Shown here one piece after another: positions 46,799 through 55,484 of a DNA stretch of 64,000 bases. Position numbers and translations under genes: made by a program. Source of the DNA: Stratiformator vulcanicus. GTDB taxonomy: Bacteria; Planctomycetota; Planctomycetia; Planctomycetales; Planctomycetaceae. The notes under the pieces were generated by a model. That model made no database searches. It was not told the origin of the DNA and worked only from the letters and a program-made list of their open reading frames with translations. Where the stretch lies: positions 3,146,712 through 3,210,711 of the forward strand of contig NZ_CP036268.1 in the NCBI RefSeq assembly GCF_007744515.1, in the 5' to 3' direction. How positions within the stretch are numbered: position 1 is the first letter of the stretch; each line of letters starts with the position of its first letter.

Positions 46799-48150
46799 TC
46801 TGTTGCCTGATTAATTCGGTACAGATGCGAAATCGAACGCAAGAAGATCGCCCCATCCGCGATCGCCGGGGTCGCGTTGAAGCCTTCGGGGAATTGCGTT
46901 TTCGACAGAAGTTCGTATTCACGTTCAGCCGCCACGACGGCGACCGTTCCGTCCTTACCGCACAGCAGCACGCGTTCGCCGTCGGAGACAGGCGAGGACC
47001 AGAAGTCGTCCCGAATGCGTTCCTTCCAGAATTCTTCGCCCGAGATGACATCGCGGCAAGTCACGATGCCATCGTCCGACACCATCAGCAGCAACTCGCC
47101 GACCACGATCGGCGATGACCGTTTCGGCACCATGCGACCATTGGACCAGACGACTTTGGCATAGCCATCCGAATCGATTTCGGTCGGGTCGATCGCCACA
47201 AGCGACGTTCCCCCGTCTCCGGCGGTCACCATGATGAGTCCCTTTGCCATGACAGGCCGCAGCCCCGCGTTCATGCCGCCATGGCGGACGCGCCATAATT
47301 CATCGCCGGACTTGGGATCGTAGGCCACCGTCTCCATCGCCGCGGGACTGACCAATTGAAGCCGGCCGTCGACTTCGAAAATCGCGGGCGTGCTGTAGGC
47401 CTTGTAGCGATCGGGATTGTCTGATTCGTAATCGATTCTGCGATCGACCTTCCAAGCGGTCTCACCGGTCCGGGCATCGAGACAAATGACGTACTGCACA
47501 TCGACCCCGTCACAACTGAAATAGAGTCGGCCGTCCTGCAAAATCGGAGACGAGGCCGGTCCCCGGAAATCGTCGTACAAAATGTCCCGTCGCTCCCACA
47601 ACGTCTCGGCCGATTTCGAGTCGAGGCACGCGGTCCCGTAACGACCGAAATGCACGTAGACGCGTCCCGATTCAACGACCGGGGAGCAGGACGCATACGT
47701 GTTGGTCGGATGCGAGAAATTTGGCGATTCGTTTTCGAACACGACCCGATCATGAATCACAGTGCCATCGGTCGCGTCGATCGCGAGTACAGACATCGAG
47801 CGGCCGTCTTCGGTCGCGGTCGTGAGCCAGATCGTCCCTTCAAGCACGACCGGCGAGGACCAGCCGCGTCCGTGCACAGGAGTTCTCCAGACGACATCCG
47901 AATCCGCGTTAATGTCGACCGGGAGATTGGCACTTTCGACGAGGCCGTTCCCGTCGCCCCCGCGGAACATCGTCCAATCAGATTGGGAGGCATTCGCGTG
48001 AGTTCCACCGGCGCCGGACGTCCGAAGAGTCTCCGACTCCGCGGCAAGACCGGATGTCTCCGGAGTATCGGCGGGCGCTCGCGACCCGCCGCATCCGCAG
48101 CACGCGAGAAATAAAATGAGGGGGCCAAATAGCCCAGCAGGTCGACGCAT
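46795..48150 (-). CDS. PQQ-type beta-propeller lipoprotein
   Basis: Exported eight-bladed propeller of the PQQ-enzyme/BamB type. From ATG 48150 (G-G-A-G seven bases upstream) the 451-residue product has a signal peptide ending L-A-C-C-G-C and blades with W-T-M-F-R-G-G-D-G-N-G, G-R-G-W-S-S-P-V-V-L-E-G-T-I-W and S-S-P-I-L-Q-D-G-R-L-Y-F repeated. Similar planctomycete proteins are annotated as outer-membrane assembly or PQQ-binding-like proteins; no PQQ catalytic residues are evident, so an enzymatic role is not supported. The open frame extends upstream to 49461, but that part is antisense to the NtrC-type gene and is not real. Coupled to the downstream cytochrome gene by ATGA. Confidence 0.88.
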   Translation of the reverse strand: MRRPAGLFGPLILFLACCGCGGSRAPADTPETSGLAAESETLRTSGAGGTHANASQSDWTMFRGGDGNGLVESANLPVDINADSDVVWRTPVHGRGWSSPVVLEGTIWLTTATEDGRSMSVLAIDATDGTVIHDRVVFENESPNFSHPTNTYASCSPVVESGRVYVHFGRYGTACLDSKSAETLWERRDILYDDFRGPASSPILQDGRLYFSCDGVDVQYVICLDARTGETAWKVDRRIDYESDNPDRYKAYSTPAIFEVDGRLQLVSPAAMETVAYDPKSGDELWRVRHGGMNAGLRPVMAKGLIMVTAGDGGTSLVAIDPTEIDSDGYAKVVWSNGRMVPKRSSPIVVGELLLMVSDDGIVTCRDVISGEEFWKERIRDDFWSSPVSDGERVLLCGKDGTVAVVAAEREYELLSKTQFPEGFNATPAIADGAIFLRSISHLYRINQATE

Positions 48151-48342
48151 TCTGATTCTCCGATCGGTCTTCTGCAGCGTAACGGCGCTACGGTCGAAAG
48201 TCACGGGGCCCGCACTCTTGGACAGCGATCCGAAATTTTTGATCAAATTCTCGCAATTTCGATCGATTTCCCTACAGAAAACCAGATTGTGCCCCCTCCG
48301 GGCATTTGCTACCAACCGCCCCCGACACACTGACCTGTCACG

Positions 48343-49854
48343 ATGAATCGAGTCCGGGCATCGCCACCGGCGTCGGCACAGCCGTCGCTTTGGCAGCAGC
48401 CCTTCGTCGATCAATTTGATCGACACAGAGCGAACGAGGGATTGAAGTTGACCAAGACGGCCGACGAAACCGCCCGACACAAGCTCCGCGTCCTCTTCGT
48501 TGACGATGAGGATGCGATTCGCAATATCATGTCCATTGAGCTGCCCCGGCTCGGATTTGACGTCACACTGTGCGCCGACGGCGCCGAGGCCATCGAGGCG
48601 CTCAACAAGCAGTCGTTCGATGCGGCCATCATCGATCTGCGGATGCCCAATGTCGACGGCTGGGGCGTTGTCGATCACATCAATGAGGTCGCGCCCGAGA
48701 CCGAATTTGTCATTAGCACCGGCCACGGCGACATGGACGAGGCGATTCACGCCGTCCGCAAGGGAGCGTTCGACTTCCTGCCGAAGCCGACCAAGCTGTT
48801 TGAAATCGCCAACGTACTCAATCAGATCGGCGAGAAACTCGCCCTGCAAAACAAAGCCGCCGCGCTCGAATCGCAAATTCGAAAAGTCGAAGGCCCCAAA
48901 AGCGACTTGATCGGCGATGGCCCCTTGATGGCCAAAGTCAAAATGCTGATTCAGAAGATCGCGCCGACCGACTCGACGGTCCTCATTCTCGGCGAAACCG
49001 GCAGCGGCAAAGAGATGGTCGCCCGCCGCATTCATGAACTGAGTAAACGAGCCGACAAGCCGTTCGTGGCGGTCAACTGCGGGGCACTCCCCGAGAATCT
49101 CGTCGAAAGCGAATTCTTCGGCCACCGCAAGGGAGCCTTCACCGGTGCCGAAACCGCTCGCAAAGGCCTGTTCGAAGTCGCCAACGGCGGAACGCTGTTC
49201 CTCGACGAATTGGGCGAGCTCGACAAGACGATGCAGGTCAAATTGCTCCGATTTCTGGAGTCGGGCGAGATCCGCCGCGTCGGCGAGAACGAATCCTTCA
49301 CGGTCGATGTTCGCATCCTGTGTGCGACGAATCGCGACCTCACGGAGATGGCCGCCGAAGGCGAGTTCCGCGATGACCTTATCTTCCGCATTAATACATT
49401 CGAGATGCACCTGCCGGCACTTCGCGACCGACAGGAAGACATTCCCGAACTCGCCCGGCACTTAATCGCCCGGCACCTTAAGAAGTCCGACATCTCGGAC
49501 GAGTTTATATCGCCGGAAGCAATGGACATTCTGACCCGGCACGACTGGTCGGGCAACGTCCGCGAGTTGGCCAACGGACTGGAACACGCTGTTATTCTGT
49601 CGGACGGTCACACGATTAAGCCGGAAGATCTGCCCGCCAATATTCTTCGCAGTGCCCGGGCCAACGGAGCAGCCAGTGTCCCGTTCCAAGTATTGGGCGA
49701 CACCAAAACCCTGCGGGAAATCGAGCGGGACGTTATCCTGCAAACACTGAATCGCAATGGCGGAGACAAGCCCTCAACCGCCAAAGAACTCGGCATCGCA
49801 CTCAAGACGCTTTACAATAAGCTGAACCAGTACGATGCTACGCAGGCTGCTTAA
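48343..49854 (+). CDS. NtrC-family sigma-54-dependent response regulator
   Basis: Two-component transcriptional activator. The receiver domain begins near residue 48 with V-L-F-V-D-D-E-D-A and has the phospho-acceptor D98 (I-I-D-L-R-M-P). The sigma-54 AAA+ domain follows with Walker A G-E-T-G-S-G-K-E and G-A-F-T-G-A at 264-269, the loop contacting sigma-54, then L-F-L-D-E-L-G-E (Walker B). A Fis-type helix-turn-helix is at the C-terminus (A-K-E-L-G-I-A-L-K-T-L-Y-N-K-L). The 503 residues include about 45 unusual N-terminal residues; in-frame TTG codons at about residue 34 could be the true start. No adjacent histidine kinase gene is seen; the sensor is elsewhere. It is divergent from the PQQ-propeller gene. 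Confidence 0.95.
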   Translation: MNRVRASPPASAQPSLWQQPFVDQFDRHRANEGLKLTKTADETARHKLRVLFVDDEDAIRNIMSIELPRLGFDVTLCADGAEAIEALNKQSFDAAIIDLRMPNVDGWGVVDHINEVAPETEFVISTGHGDMDEAIHAVRKGAFDFLPKPTKLFEIANVLNQIGEKLALQNKAAALESQIRKVEGPKSDLIGDGPLMAKVKMLIQKIAPTDSTVLILGETGSGKEMVARRIHELSKRADKPFVAVNCGALPENLVESEFFGHRKGAFTGAETARKGLFEVANGGTLFLDELGELDKTMQVKLLRFLESGEIRRVGENESFTVDVRILCATNRDLTEMAAEGEFRDDLIFRINTFEMHLPALRDRQEDIPELARHLIARHLKKSDISDEFISPEAMDILTRHDWSGNVRELANGLEHAVILSDGHTIKPEDLPANILRSARANGAASVPFQVLGDTKTLREIERDVILQTLNRNGGDKPSTAKELGIALKTLYNKLNQYDATQAA

Positions 49855-49857
49855 AAA

Positions 49858-50469
49858 GCTATCAGCTATCAGCTATCAGCTGTCAGCTTCTGGCGAGCCC
49901 AACCGCGGGCCGCCCGGCCTTTTGAGGCCGAGTCGTTACCTGAGAGTGGCCCGGACATCGTCCGGGTCGCGTAGCGACAAGAGTATTCAGGCAGCGATTT
50001 CCCTGCTGATGAGGCATCGAATTTTAAAGGTGGCCGGCAGCTGAATGCTCTGGCGGCTGCGCCACACGGACGTTGTCCGTGCCACTCGGGTTTATTAATT
50101 TCACTCCCGGAGTCGGCCTCCAATTGTCTTGCGATGTTCTCAAACGGCATCTTGTGCCTATTGGTAACCGTCCAATTATAGAGTGGCCCGGACATCGTCC
50201 GGGTCGCGTAGCGACAAGAGCACTCGGGTTGAGGTGTCCCCACCAGACCGGCGTCCAATGTTAATTGTGGTCGGTAGCTGAATGTTCTGGCGGCTGCGCC
50301 GCACGGACGTTGTCCGTGCCACTCGGGATTTATTAATTTCACTTTCGGTGTCGGCCTCCAATTCTTTCTTAATGTTTTCGAGCGGCATCTTGTGCCTGTC
50401 GGCACCCGGCCACAAAAGGCCGGACTACCCAAGTCTTGCCGATAGCTGACAGCCGATAGCTGACAGCTT
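49858..50469. repeat. inverted heptamer arrays flanking a roughly 550-bp repeat block
   Basis: Left array (49858-49889) is agctatc repeated with a final agctgtc and starts 4 bases after the regulator stop; right array (50441-50469, gatagctgacagccgatagc...) is its inverted form. Together they could pair and enclose the tandem 238-bp units. The same heptamer family forms the hairpin at 63924-64000. No transposase is present. Confidence 0.75.
49945..50420 (+). repeat. two tandem copies of a roughly 238-bp dispersed repeat
   Basis: Copy 1 (49945-50181) and copy 2 (50182-50420) share AGTGGCCCGGACATCGTCCG, then gtcgcgtagcgac, ctggcggctgcgcc, a GCACGGACGTTGTCCGTGC palindrome, ttattaatttcact, gtcggcctccaatt and gcatcttgtgcct in the same order. 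Diverged partial copies lie at 21164-21412 and about 37840-37925. Between shared blocks the copies are diverged, so this is old. Confidence 0.82.
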
Positions 50470-50953
50470 AAATAAAAAACGGACGCGCGCCCGGCAGTTT
50501 TGCCGCGGCAACATCCGCCGCATGGGGATAACGCAGTCAGATGACTACTCCCACCGGCGGGGCGAACAGAGGCGGTGCGCACCGTGTGTTCCTCCAACCG
50601 TAGGAAGACGGTTGCGCGGCGGCCCACGTTCGGGTGCCGGGGCGCGTCTCGCCCCCGCATCTGGATGATCGCATCGTCCTTGCATCGCTCACTTCCGCGG
50701 CAGCCAAAGGACGATTGACCAAGAGAACAGATGCAATACCGGAAACGAGCCTCCCCCTGCGGGGGCAAGCTGCCCCCGGCACCCAGCAAAAGGAGAAATC
50801 GAGCAGGTAACAATTGCCAATGCGTGTAAGATAGGCGGAGTCACGCGACGACGTCCGCCTATCGAAATAGCAATTGACAGCTAAATTGATAACGCGCGCG
50901 GATCAACGATAATGCCTGCGCCACCCTTTGGCTCTCCTCACTGCAAGTGAGTT

Positions 50954-51457
50954 ATGAAACGCATCTCCACATTGCTCGCGCTGGTGCTATTCGGCTGCAC
51001 GCCCTATGGGTCGGATGAAAACGCAATTCCGCCCGAGGTGCTGGCCGCGTTGCGTAACTCTGATCAAGTAGCGTTGTACTCTCTCGACCCGCACCCGCAT
51101 CAGGTCGTCAAAGAAAATCTGAAGTACTACCCGCTCGGAAACGAATCGGCGGTCATCGACTCAATGGAATTAACGGAGCCGAGGTTGATTTCGAGTATCG
51201 CCGACGCACTGGAACAAGACGTCGCGGCGAGTTCAGGACTGGCAGCCGGCTGCTTCCTGCCCCGACACGCTCTTAAATTTCGGACGGAAGATGATCATAT
51301 CGCCGAAATCGTAATCTGCTACGAGTGCCTGAATGCGGTGATCGCCGTCGACGAAAAACCAATCGCTTCAGTTCTACTCTCCGGAACCTCGGCCGAATTA
51401 CTTAATCGAATTATCGACGACGCGGAAATCGAGCGGGCTACTCCATCATCGAGATGA
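50954..51457 (+). CDS. small lipoprotein of unknown function
   Basis: The 167-residue product starts at ATG 50954 with a short signal and lipobox L-F-G-C (Cys near residue 15), so it is an exported lipoprotein. The mature part has paired cysteines (C-F-L-P and I-C-Y-E-C) but no known domain. The start is moderately supported by A-A-G-T-G-A-G upstream. It lies in a repeat-rich stretch next to the toxin/immunity remnants, on the opposite strand, with a nested inverted-repeat element after it. No functional link is evident. Confidence 0.7.
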   Translation: MKRISTLLALVLFGCTPYGSDENAIPPEVLAALRNSDQVALYSLDPHPHQVVKENLKYYPLGNESAVIDSMELTEPRLISSIADALEQDVAASSGLAAGCFLPRHALKFRTEDDHIAEIVICYECLNAVIAVDEKPIASVLLSGTSAELLNRIIDDAEIERATPSSR

Positions 51458-51568
51458 GCTGCATTCAGCACACTATTGATTTCAAATCACTGGCAAAGCC
51501 CGTCCCACCCGTCGCCCTTACAACCAAGACCCTTAATTCCAACTCGGACGATTCGTCCCAATGTCGGC

Positions 51569-51729
51569 GGGTGGCTGGGGACGACCTTTTAGTCGCCCCC
51601 AGCGATCACGGGTCGCCGGTCACAAAGTGGGCGCCCGTTGGACGACTGGGGGCGGGCGACCTTCAATTAGTCCGACGTGGAATGACGACCAAGTGCCTGC
51701 TTAATAATCGCGCCCGTCCCCAGCCACCC
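51569..51729 (-). repeat. nested inverted-repeat element, copy D (inverted)
   Basis: Outer arms GGGTGGCTGGGGACG (51569-51583) and CGTCCCCAGCCACCC (51715-51729). The inner arms (about 51594-51605 and 51643-51654) lie close to the left outer arm, the mirror image of copies A-C, so this copy is in the opposite orientation. It sits between the lipoprotein and the SUKH-like gene, ending 6 bases before the latter's stop codon. Confidence 0.85.
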
Positions 51730-51734
51730 GTCGG

Positions 51735-52211
51735 CTAATTGAAGGGATTGGCTATATTTTGTGGACTCCTTAAATACTCTCGCAAGAGATCTACGAACGT
51801 ATTTGCTATCCTTTTCCGATTTGTTCCGTCGAACGCATCGATCGCACCCCCCGAACCCTCTTGATCCAGAGATAAAACGAGAACAAATGCTTTGAGCGAG
51901 TAATCAGCGATTTCGATCTCTCGAATGTTGTCTGCCAATCGATCAAGGTCGAAGAGTACCTCCGAAATCGATCGAAAGTGAATCAGCGCATCATCCGTTT
52001 GCCCCGGAGGCATACCGTTCACGCTTTCGAAATACGCGTAAAGCTCTGGATGTCTCGCCGGTTCCAAATGTAACTTCAGTGAGTCAATTTGAGCTGTCGT
52101 TGCCGAAGCGTTTTGCTCGACCCCTTGCAAACGCCAGTATTTTTGAAGCTCGCAAAGCATCTGACGTACATCATCACTGGTCACGGACAATAGCGCCGGC
52201 CGAAGTTTCAT
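51735..52211 (-). CDS. SUKH (SMI1/KNR4)-like immunity protein
   Basis: The 158-residue product resembles SMI1/KNR4-family proteins, which serve as immunity proteins in many bacterial polymorphic toxin systems: L-K-L-H-L-E-P-A-R-H-P-E-L-Y-A-Y-F-E-S-V-N-G (about 46-67) fits the family's L-P...Y...N-G opening, and the remaining length and acidic helix (S-D-D-V-R, D-R-L-A-D-N-I-R-E-I-E) agree. It has no signal peptide. The assignment is from pattern memory, not a search. It is the third gene, downstream of the immunity-like gene at 52372 and the orphan toxin domain, all on the minus strand, which fits an immunity array. Confidence 0.6.
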   Translation of the reverse strand: MKLRPALLSVTSDDVRQMLCELQKYWRLQGVEQNASATTAQIDSLKLHLEPARHPELYAYFESVNGMPPGQTDDALIHFRSISEVLFDLDRLADNIREIEIADYSLKAFVLVLSLDQEGSGGAIDAFDGTNRKRIANTFVDLLREYLRSPQNIANPFN

Positions 52212-52371
52212 TTAAAGTTGTCAAAACATCATGTAAAAAATTTAGATAAGCGAGAATATCCCAGCCCGCTGAAGTGCGGTGGCAACACATATTCCCGCTT
52301 CACGTCGGACGGCGCGACTGTATAAATTGTGCGTTGACGGTCTGATCATTTTCATATTCTGCACTCCAATG

Positions 52372-52797
52372 CTATCGATTTTTCAGTATCTCGCGTCCGA
52401 GCACCTCAGGATCGATTGAGGAATCGAAGACCGACTTCGCGTCAGGGTCGGGAACGACCCCGCCGTCCGGATTCGGGACGTGCGGTTCGACTACGAATTG
52501 AGATCCATCATATTCAACAGATAGAAACGTCGATTTTCGGTGTAGCATACCTGCTGACCTAACCCCAGCGGCTTCCAGCAATGGCTTTGTGATCGACGAA
52601 AAGTCGGTGGGATGCGGCATTCCTTGGTGAGATTCATTGAGGGCATCTATAATTTGCTGGCCCAACGTTCTGGAATCACATTCTGTCGGCAACTGCTTGA
52701 TGTTGTCACTGCCAAACCATAGCTTCGTCGTCGCTTGATTAAGCGGACAGCATAATATTTTTTCCTTCAAGAGATAAACACCAACCATCTTCAACAT
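52372..52797 (-). CDS. CDI-type immunity protein (DUF1436/CdiI-like)
   Basis: About 141 residues from ATG 52797 (GTG 52804-52806 also in frame). The pattern L-G-Q-Q-I-I-D-A-L-N-E-S, then P-T-D-F-S-S-I-T-K-P-L-L-E-A-A-G-V-R-S, then a middle strand set and D-G-G-V-V-P near the end resembles contact-dependent-inhibition immunity proteins of the DUF1436/CdiI group that inactivate a toxin by tight binding in the cytoplasm. There is no signal peptide. It follows the toxin-domain stop by 6-16 bases on the same strand, the normal order toxin-then-immunity. Likely intact, but untested; the toxin partner upstream is truncated. Confidence 0.6.
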   Translation of the reverse strand: MLKMVGVYLLKEKILCCPLNQATTKLWFGSDNIKQLPTECDSRTLGQQIIDALNESHQGMPHPTDFSSITKPLLEAAGVRSAGMLHRKSTFLSVEYDGSQFVVEPHVPNPDGGVVPDPDAKSVFDSSIDPEVLGREILKNR

Positions 52798-52812
52798 GAC
52801 GGGCACCGTATG

Positions 52813-53208
52813 CTATTGGAGAATTGTAAAGTAAAAATCGACGCCAACCGCTTTCGCTTCCTGATGTATCTGCCGCAATAAATCAAATTGCGTGTTGCTA
52901 GCTCCGGGAGGAATGGCAACATGCACGGCTCGTCCGGTGATCTCAGAAGACTTTATTTGAAAGTTCGCGTAGAATGCACCGTTAAAATCTTTCACTTTGG
53001 TTACAAACCCTCTGAGCAGTGTCCCAAGTGATTGCAGATTCTGGTATGTAGGAGCCTTTAAATCTACACTCTTGATACTCGTAACGACACCATCAGCAAA
53101 GCGGTCTACAGTTGGATAATTTTGAGGGAGGTTTTGACCAAGGACAGTTTCAATTGCTTCTCCCCGCGGCGGGTGGCACTGGCTCCGCCAGTGATTGCGG
53201 CTGAACAT
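52813..53208 (-). pseudogene. orphan CDI-type nuclease toxin C-terminal domain, truncated
   Basis: The 131-residue frame ends at 52813. From R-G-E-A-I-E-T-V-L-G-Q-N-L-P onward it closely resembles the C-terminal toxin domain of CdiA/polymorphic toxins (R-G-E-A-I-E, L-P-Q-N-Y-P-T-V-D-R-F-A-D-G-V, T-S-I-K-S-V-D-L, then I-T-G-R-A-V-H-V-A-I-P-P-G). The normal large delivery and repeat portion is missing: a stop lies immediately before the ATG, and the first 15 residues cross a palindromic repeat (53177-53193, CACTGGC-TCC-GCCAGTG). I read it as a fragment left after deletion or repeat insertion. It may still be expressed as a short cytoplasmic toxin domain, which would explain retention of immunity genes. 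Confidence 0.65.
53177..53193. repeat. short palindromic repeat at the toxin truncation point
   Basis: CACTGGC-TCC-GCCAGTG is a 7-bp-stem palindrome with a 3-base loop. It lies where the toxin homology begins and is a sequence type often dispersed in planctomycete genomes. The exact repeat boundaries are not clear. Confidence 0.5.
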
Positions 53209-53318
53209 TCATCAAGATTGAGAGAAACCGGCGATCGTCGGCAGGGAGAGGCAAAGCCGTACGGGATTGTTGTGCAGGCTGTCGGTTGCCGAAACCAAGG
53301 CCGAAACCAGTGCGTCCC

Positions 53319-55109
53319 TTAATCCCCCGCCGCAACTTCGATCGGCTGCGGCATGCCGTCTGAGGGGGTTGCTTCGGGGGCCGTTGCGATGCGAGCGTCA
53401 TTGGTTGGTGCTTCGGCACTGCGCTTTGGCGGGGCGAGGGCGATGGTGCTTTTGCCGTAGCCGACGGTCGTGATCCACATCGGACTTGTCTTACGAACCG
53501 GTCGGCGGACCTTTCGGCCGAAACGATCGACGAAGTTCTCCGCCTCGGGCTCTTTCGCGCCGTCACGCAGTGTTAATTTCACTTCGCGACCGGTCGGGTA
53601 CTTAAGCATCAAAGCGAAGTCGTGTTGCGTGTTCGATGCCACCAGCGGCGCTCCGACTTCTCCCTGCTTGCGGAATTCGACGGTCACGAACTGATCGCCG
53701 ACATGCAGTTTCGGGCGACCGTATTCGCTATTTTCATTTTCGCCGGCGACAGCAAACAGGACCTTGTCCAAATCCCAACTCTTATCGGCGACCAGCACGA
53801 AGTCGTCGCGACCGTAATTCAGGTCGTAATAGCCGTAAAGCGAGCCTCGCAGGCGGCTCGCTACATGGTTCGGCATCGCCTCCCGGCCGAGCGCGGCCGC
53901 GCACTTGAGCAGCACCGGTACGGGCACGCGGGCGACAAGTTGCGGGTCTTGAAGTTGCTGGGCGATGCGAGACGGGTCTCCCGTTTCGGCGATGACCGAA
54001 ACGAGCGCGACGCGGCTTTGTGCTTCTTCAAGATCGGCGTCCAAATTTCGCAGCACGGCGTCCTCGGCCTTCGCGAGCCGACCGGCCCGCAGCAGCACAC
54101 CGGCGGCAGCAAGATTGACCTGCCAGGAATCGGTCACATAGGCGACCGACTTTTCAGCCGCGGCGACGGCCCGGTCATCGTGCCGGTATTCACGGATCAT
54201 CGCCAGATTGACCCACGAGGCGGCGAGCATTTCGTCACGTCGGAAATGCCCTTCGCCCAGTTCGGTTAGTCGCTCGAACGTGCGGCACGCGTCGTCGAGT
54301 TTCCCCAAACCTTGTTCGGTGCGCGCCACGTGATATTGATAGGGCGGATAGCACTCCATGAAGGGTTCCATCCGCTTGAGGAGTCTTAATCGGACCGGGG
54401 CGTCGCGTTCCTGCAGGGCGTGTTCGAGCCGATCGAGATCGTCGTTGCGAAGCAGCCAGCGGTCGGGGATGTTCCGTTTGCGGGCCAGCTTCCAGAACAC
54501 ATCGAGAAAGCCGGTCGATTTATCCATCACCGCTTCGATCCGTTCTTTTTCCACATTGAACAGATCTTTGTCGCGATCGATTTGCGAAGAGCGGACATCC
54601 CACCAACTTCCGGCTCCGATACGGGCGGCGGTGATGTAGTCGATCTCGGCCAATTCGGTCGCCACTTGCAAAGCCGTCGCGGTCAGACGTTCGGCGACGG
54701 TGCGATTGAAATGGTTCTTGACCACTTTCTCTTCGCGTGCGGACAGCCGGACATCGCCGATCTCATCAAGGACGGACGAATACAGCTTGATGACCTCTTC
54801 GTCCCCAATACCGTTGAGATTCAGATTGTTGAGAATCCGCTGCTCTTCTTCGGCCAAGACCTGCGGCGTCGGATATTTGCGGATGCGATAGAACGAGGAC
54901 CGGCAGTAGTTCATCGCGACCGCCGTCCGCTTGGCCTCCTGGATGGCCGTCTCCCCGGCGACCGAGGATGAAAGAGCAGATGCCGGTTCATCGGCAATCG
55001 CACAGGCCCCCCACGAGACGAGCAGCGTCATCGCGGAGACCATCAGCATCCGCTCGAACAACGTGTCGAACGATGTCCGCTTGGACGGATATTTCTGGAA
55101 GCGTGGCAT
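53319..55109 (-). CDS. exported helical-repeat protein of unknown function
   Basis: The ATG at 55109 (G-A-G-G nine bases upstream) gives 596 residues; a longer open frame starting at 55175 has no support. A signal-anchor lies at residues 20-40 (M-V-S-A-M-T-L-L-V-S-W-G-A). The middle 300 residues are alpha-helical and TPR-like (L-D-D-A-C-R-T-F-E-R-L-T-E-L-G-E-G-H, A-A-S-W-V-N-L-A-M-I-R-E-Y), suggesting a protein-interaction scaffold. The C-terminal 150 residues are more beta-like and end in a Pro/Ala/Thr-rich tail. I recognise no catalytic motif. The gene stands alone, with repeats and the toxin remnant downstream and a 380-bp gap upstream. Confidence 0.8.
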   Translation of the reverse strand: MPRFQKYPSKRTSFDTLFERMLMVSAMTLLVSWGACAIADEPASALSSSVAGETAIQEAKRTAVAMNYCRSSFYRIRKYPTPQVLAEEEQRILNNLNLNGIGDEEVIKLYSSVLDEIGDVRLSAREEKVVKNHFNRTVAERLTATALQVATELAEIDYITAARIGAGSWWDVRSSQIDRDKDLFNVEKERIEAVMDKSTGFLDVFWKLARKRNIPDRWLLRNDDLDRLEHALQERDAPVRLRLLKRMEPFMECYPPYQYHVARTEQGLGKLDDACRTFERLTELGEGHFRRDEMLAASWVNLAMIREYRHDDRAVAAAEKSVAYVTDSWQVNLAAAGVLLRAGRLAKAEDAVLRNLDADLEEAQSRVALVSVIAETGDPSRIAQQLQDPQLVARVPVPVLLKCAAALGREAMPNHVASRLRGSLYGYYDLNYGRDDFVLVADKSWDLDKVLFAVAGENENSEYGRPKLHVGDQFVTVEFRKQGEVGAPLVASNTQHDFALMLKYPTGREVKLTLRDGAKEPEAENFVDRFGRKVRRPVRKTSPMWITTVGYGKSTIALAPPKRSAEAPTNDARIATAPEATPSDGMPQPIEVAAGD

Positions 55110-55484
55110 TGGGACGGACCTCAAGTGGTCGTTGGCGGCGAGCCCGCGCTGTCCTTTGCGCGGAAGCGGCCGCAATTTCCTATCGAAGTCCGTTTCGATC
55201 TGTGGTGTGGGTTGGGCGAAGTCTTCTACTTGCGAACGGCGTGCCCGCTCAGGATCGGCCGAAAAAAACCGTATTTGTCTGAGTTTTCGGACGATCTGAC
55301 GACTTCGGAGGGTGTGCGGCGGGCACTTCTTTCAAGCCCGCACGACTGCGATTGTAACTTCACCAATGGCGATCCCATCGGCTTTCATGAGCAAACGCAG
55401 GCGATCACGTACGTTTGGTCGCACAACGAAGCGATCACGGGCTTTGCAGTCGACCTGTCGGGTCGTGACAGTTCTGCTTGTGGG
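55110..55484. other. 375-bp gap upstream of the 53319-55109 gene
   Basis: This is the 5' flank of the gene ending at 55109 and must contain its promoter; I could not identify a clear -35/-10 pair. No open frame has a start, ribosome site and protein-like composition. It ends at the terminator at 55485. Confidence 0.4.

Larger units (their letters stand above)
49855..50953. other. 1.1-kb repeat-rich region without a gene
   Basis: Contents in order: heptamer array (49858-49889), two tandem copies of a roughly 238-bp unit (49945-50181, 50182-50420), inverted heptamer array (50441-50469), then about 480 bp of GC-rich sequence with scattered small palindromes (for example aaccgtaggaagacggtt near 50597) and no convincing open frame. 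The promoter of the lipoprotein at 50954 should lie in the last 100 bp, which is lower in GC. Confidence 0.7.

Noticed and set aside
48151-49461. N-terminal half of the long minus-strand open frame running into the PQQ-propeller gene
   Set aside because: It lies exactly antisense to the NtrC-type regulator, which has all catalytic motifs; the lipoprotein start at 48150 has a signal peptide and ribosome site.
50470-50953. Possible structured RNA in the GC-rich stretch before the lipoprotein
   Set aside because: Only short scattered palindromes; no long stem or repeated architecture that I can support.
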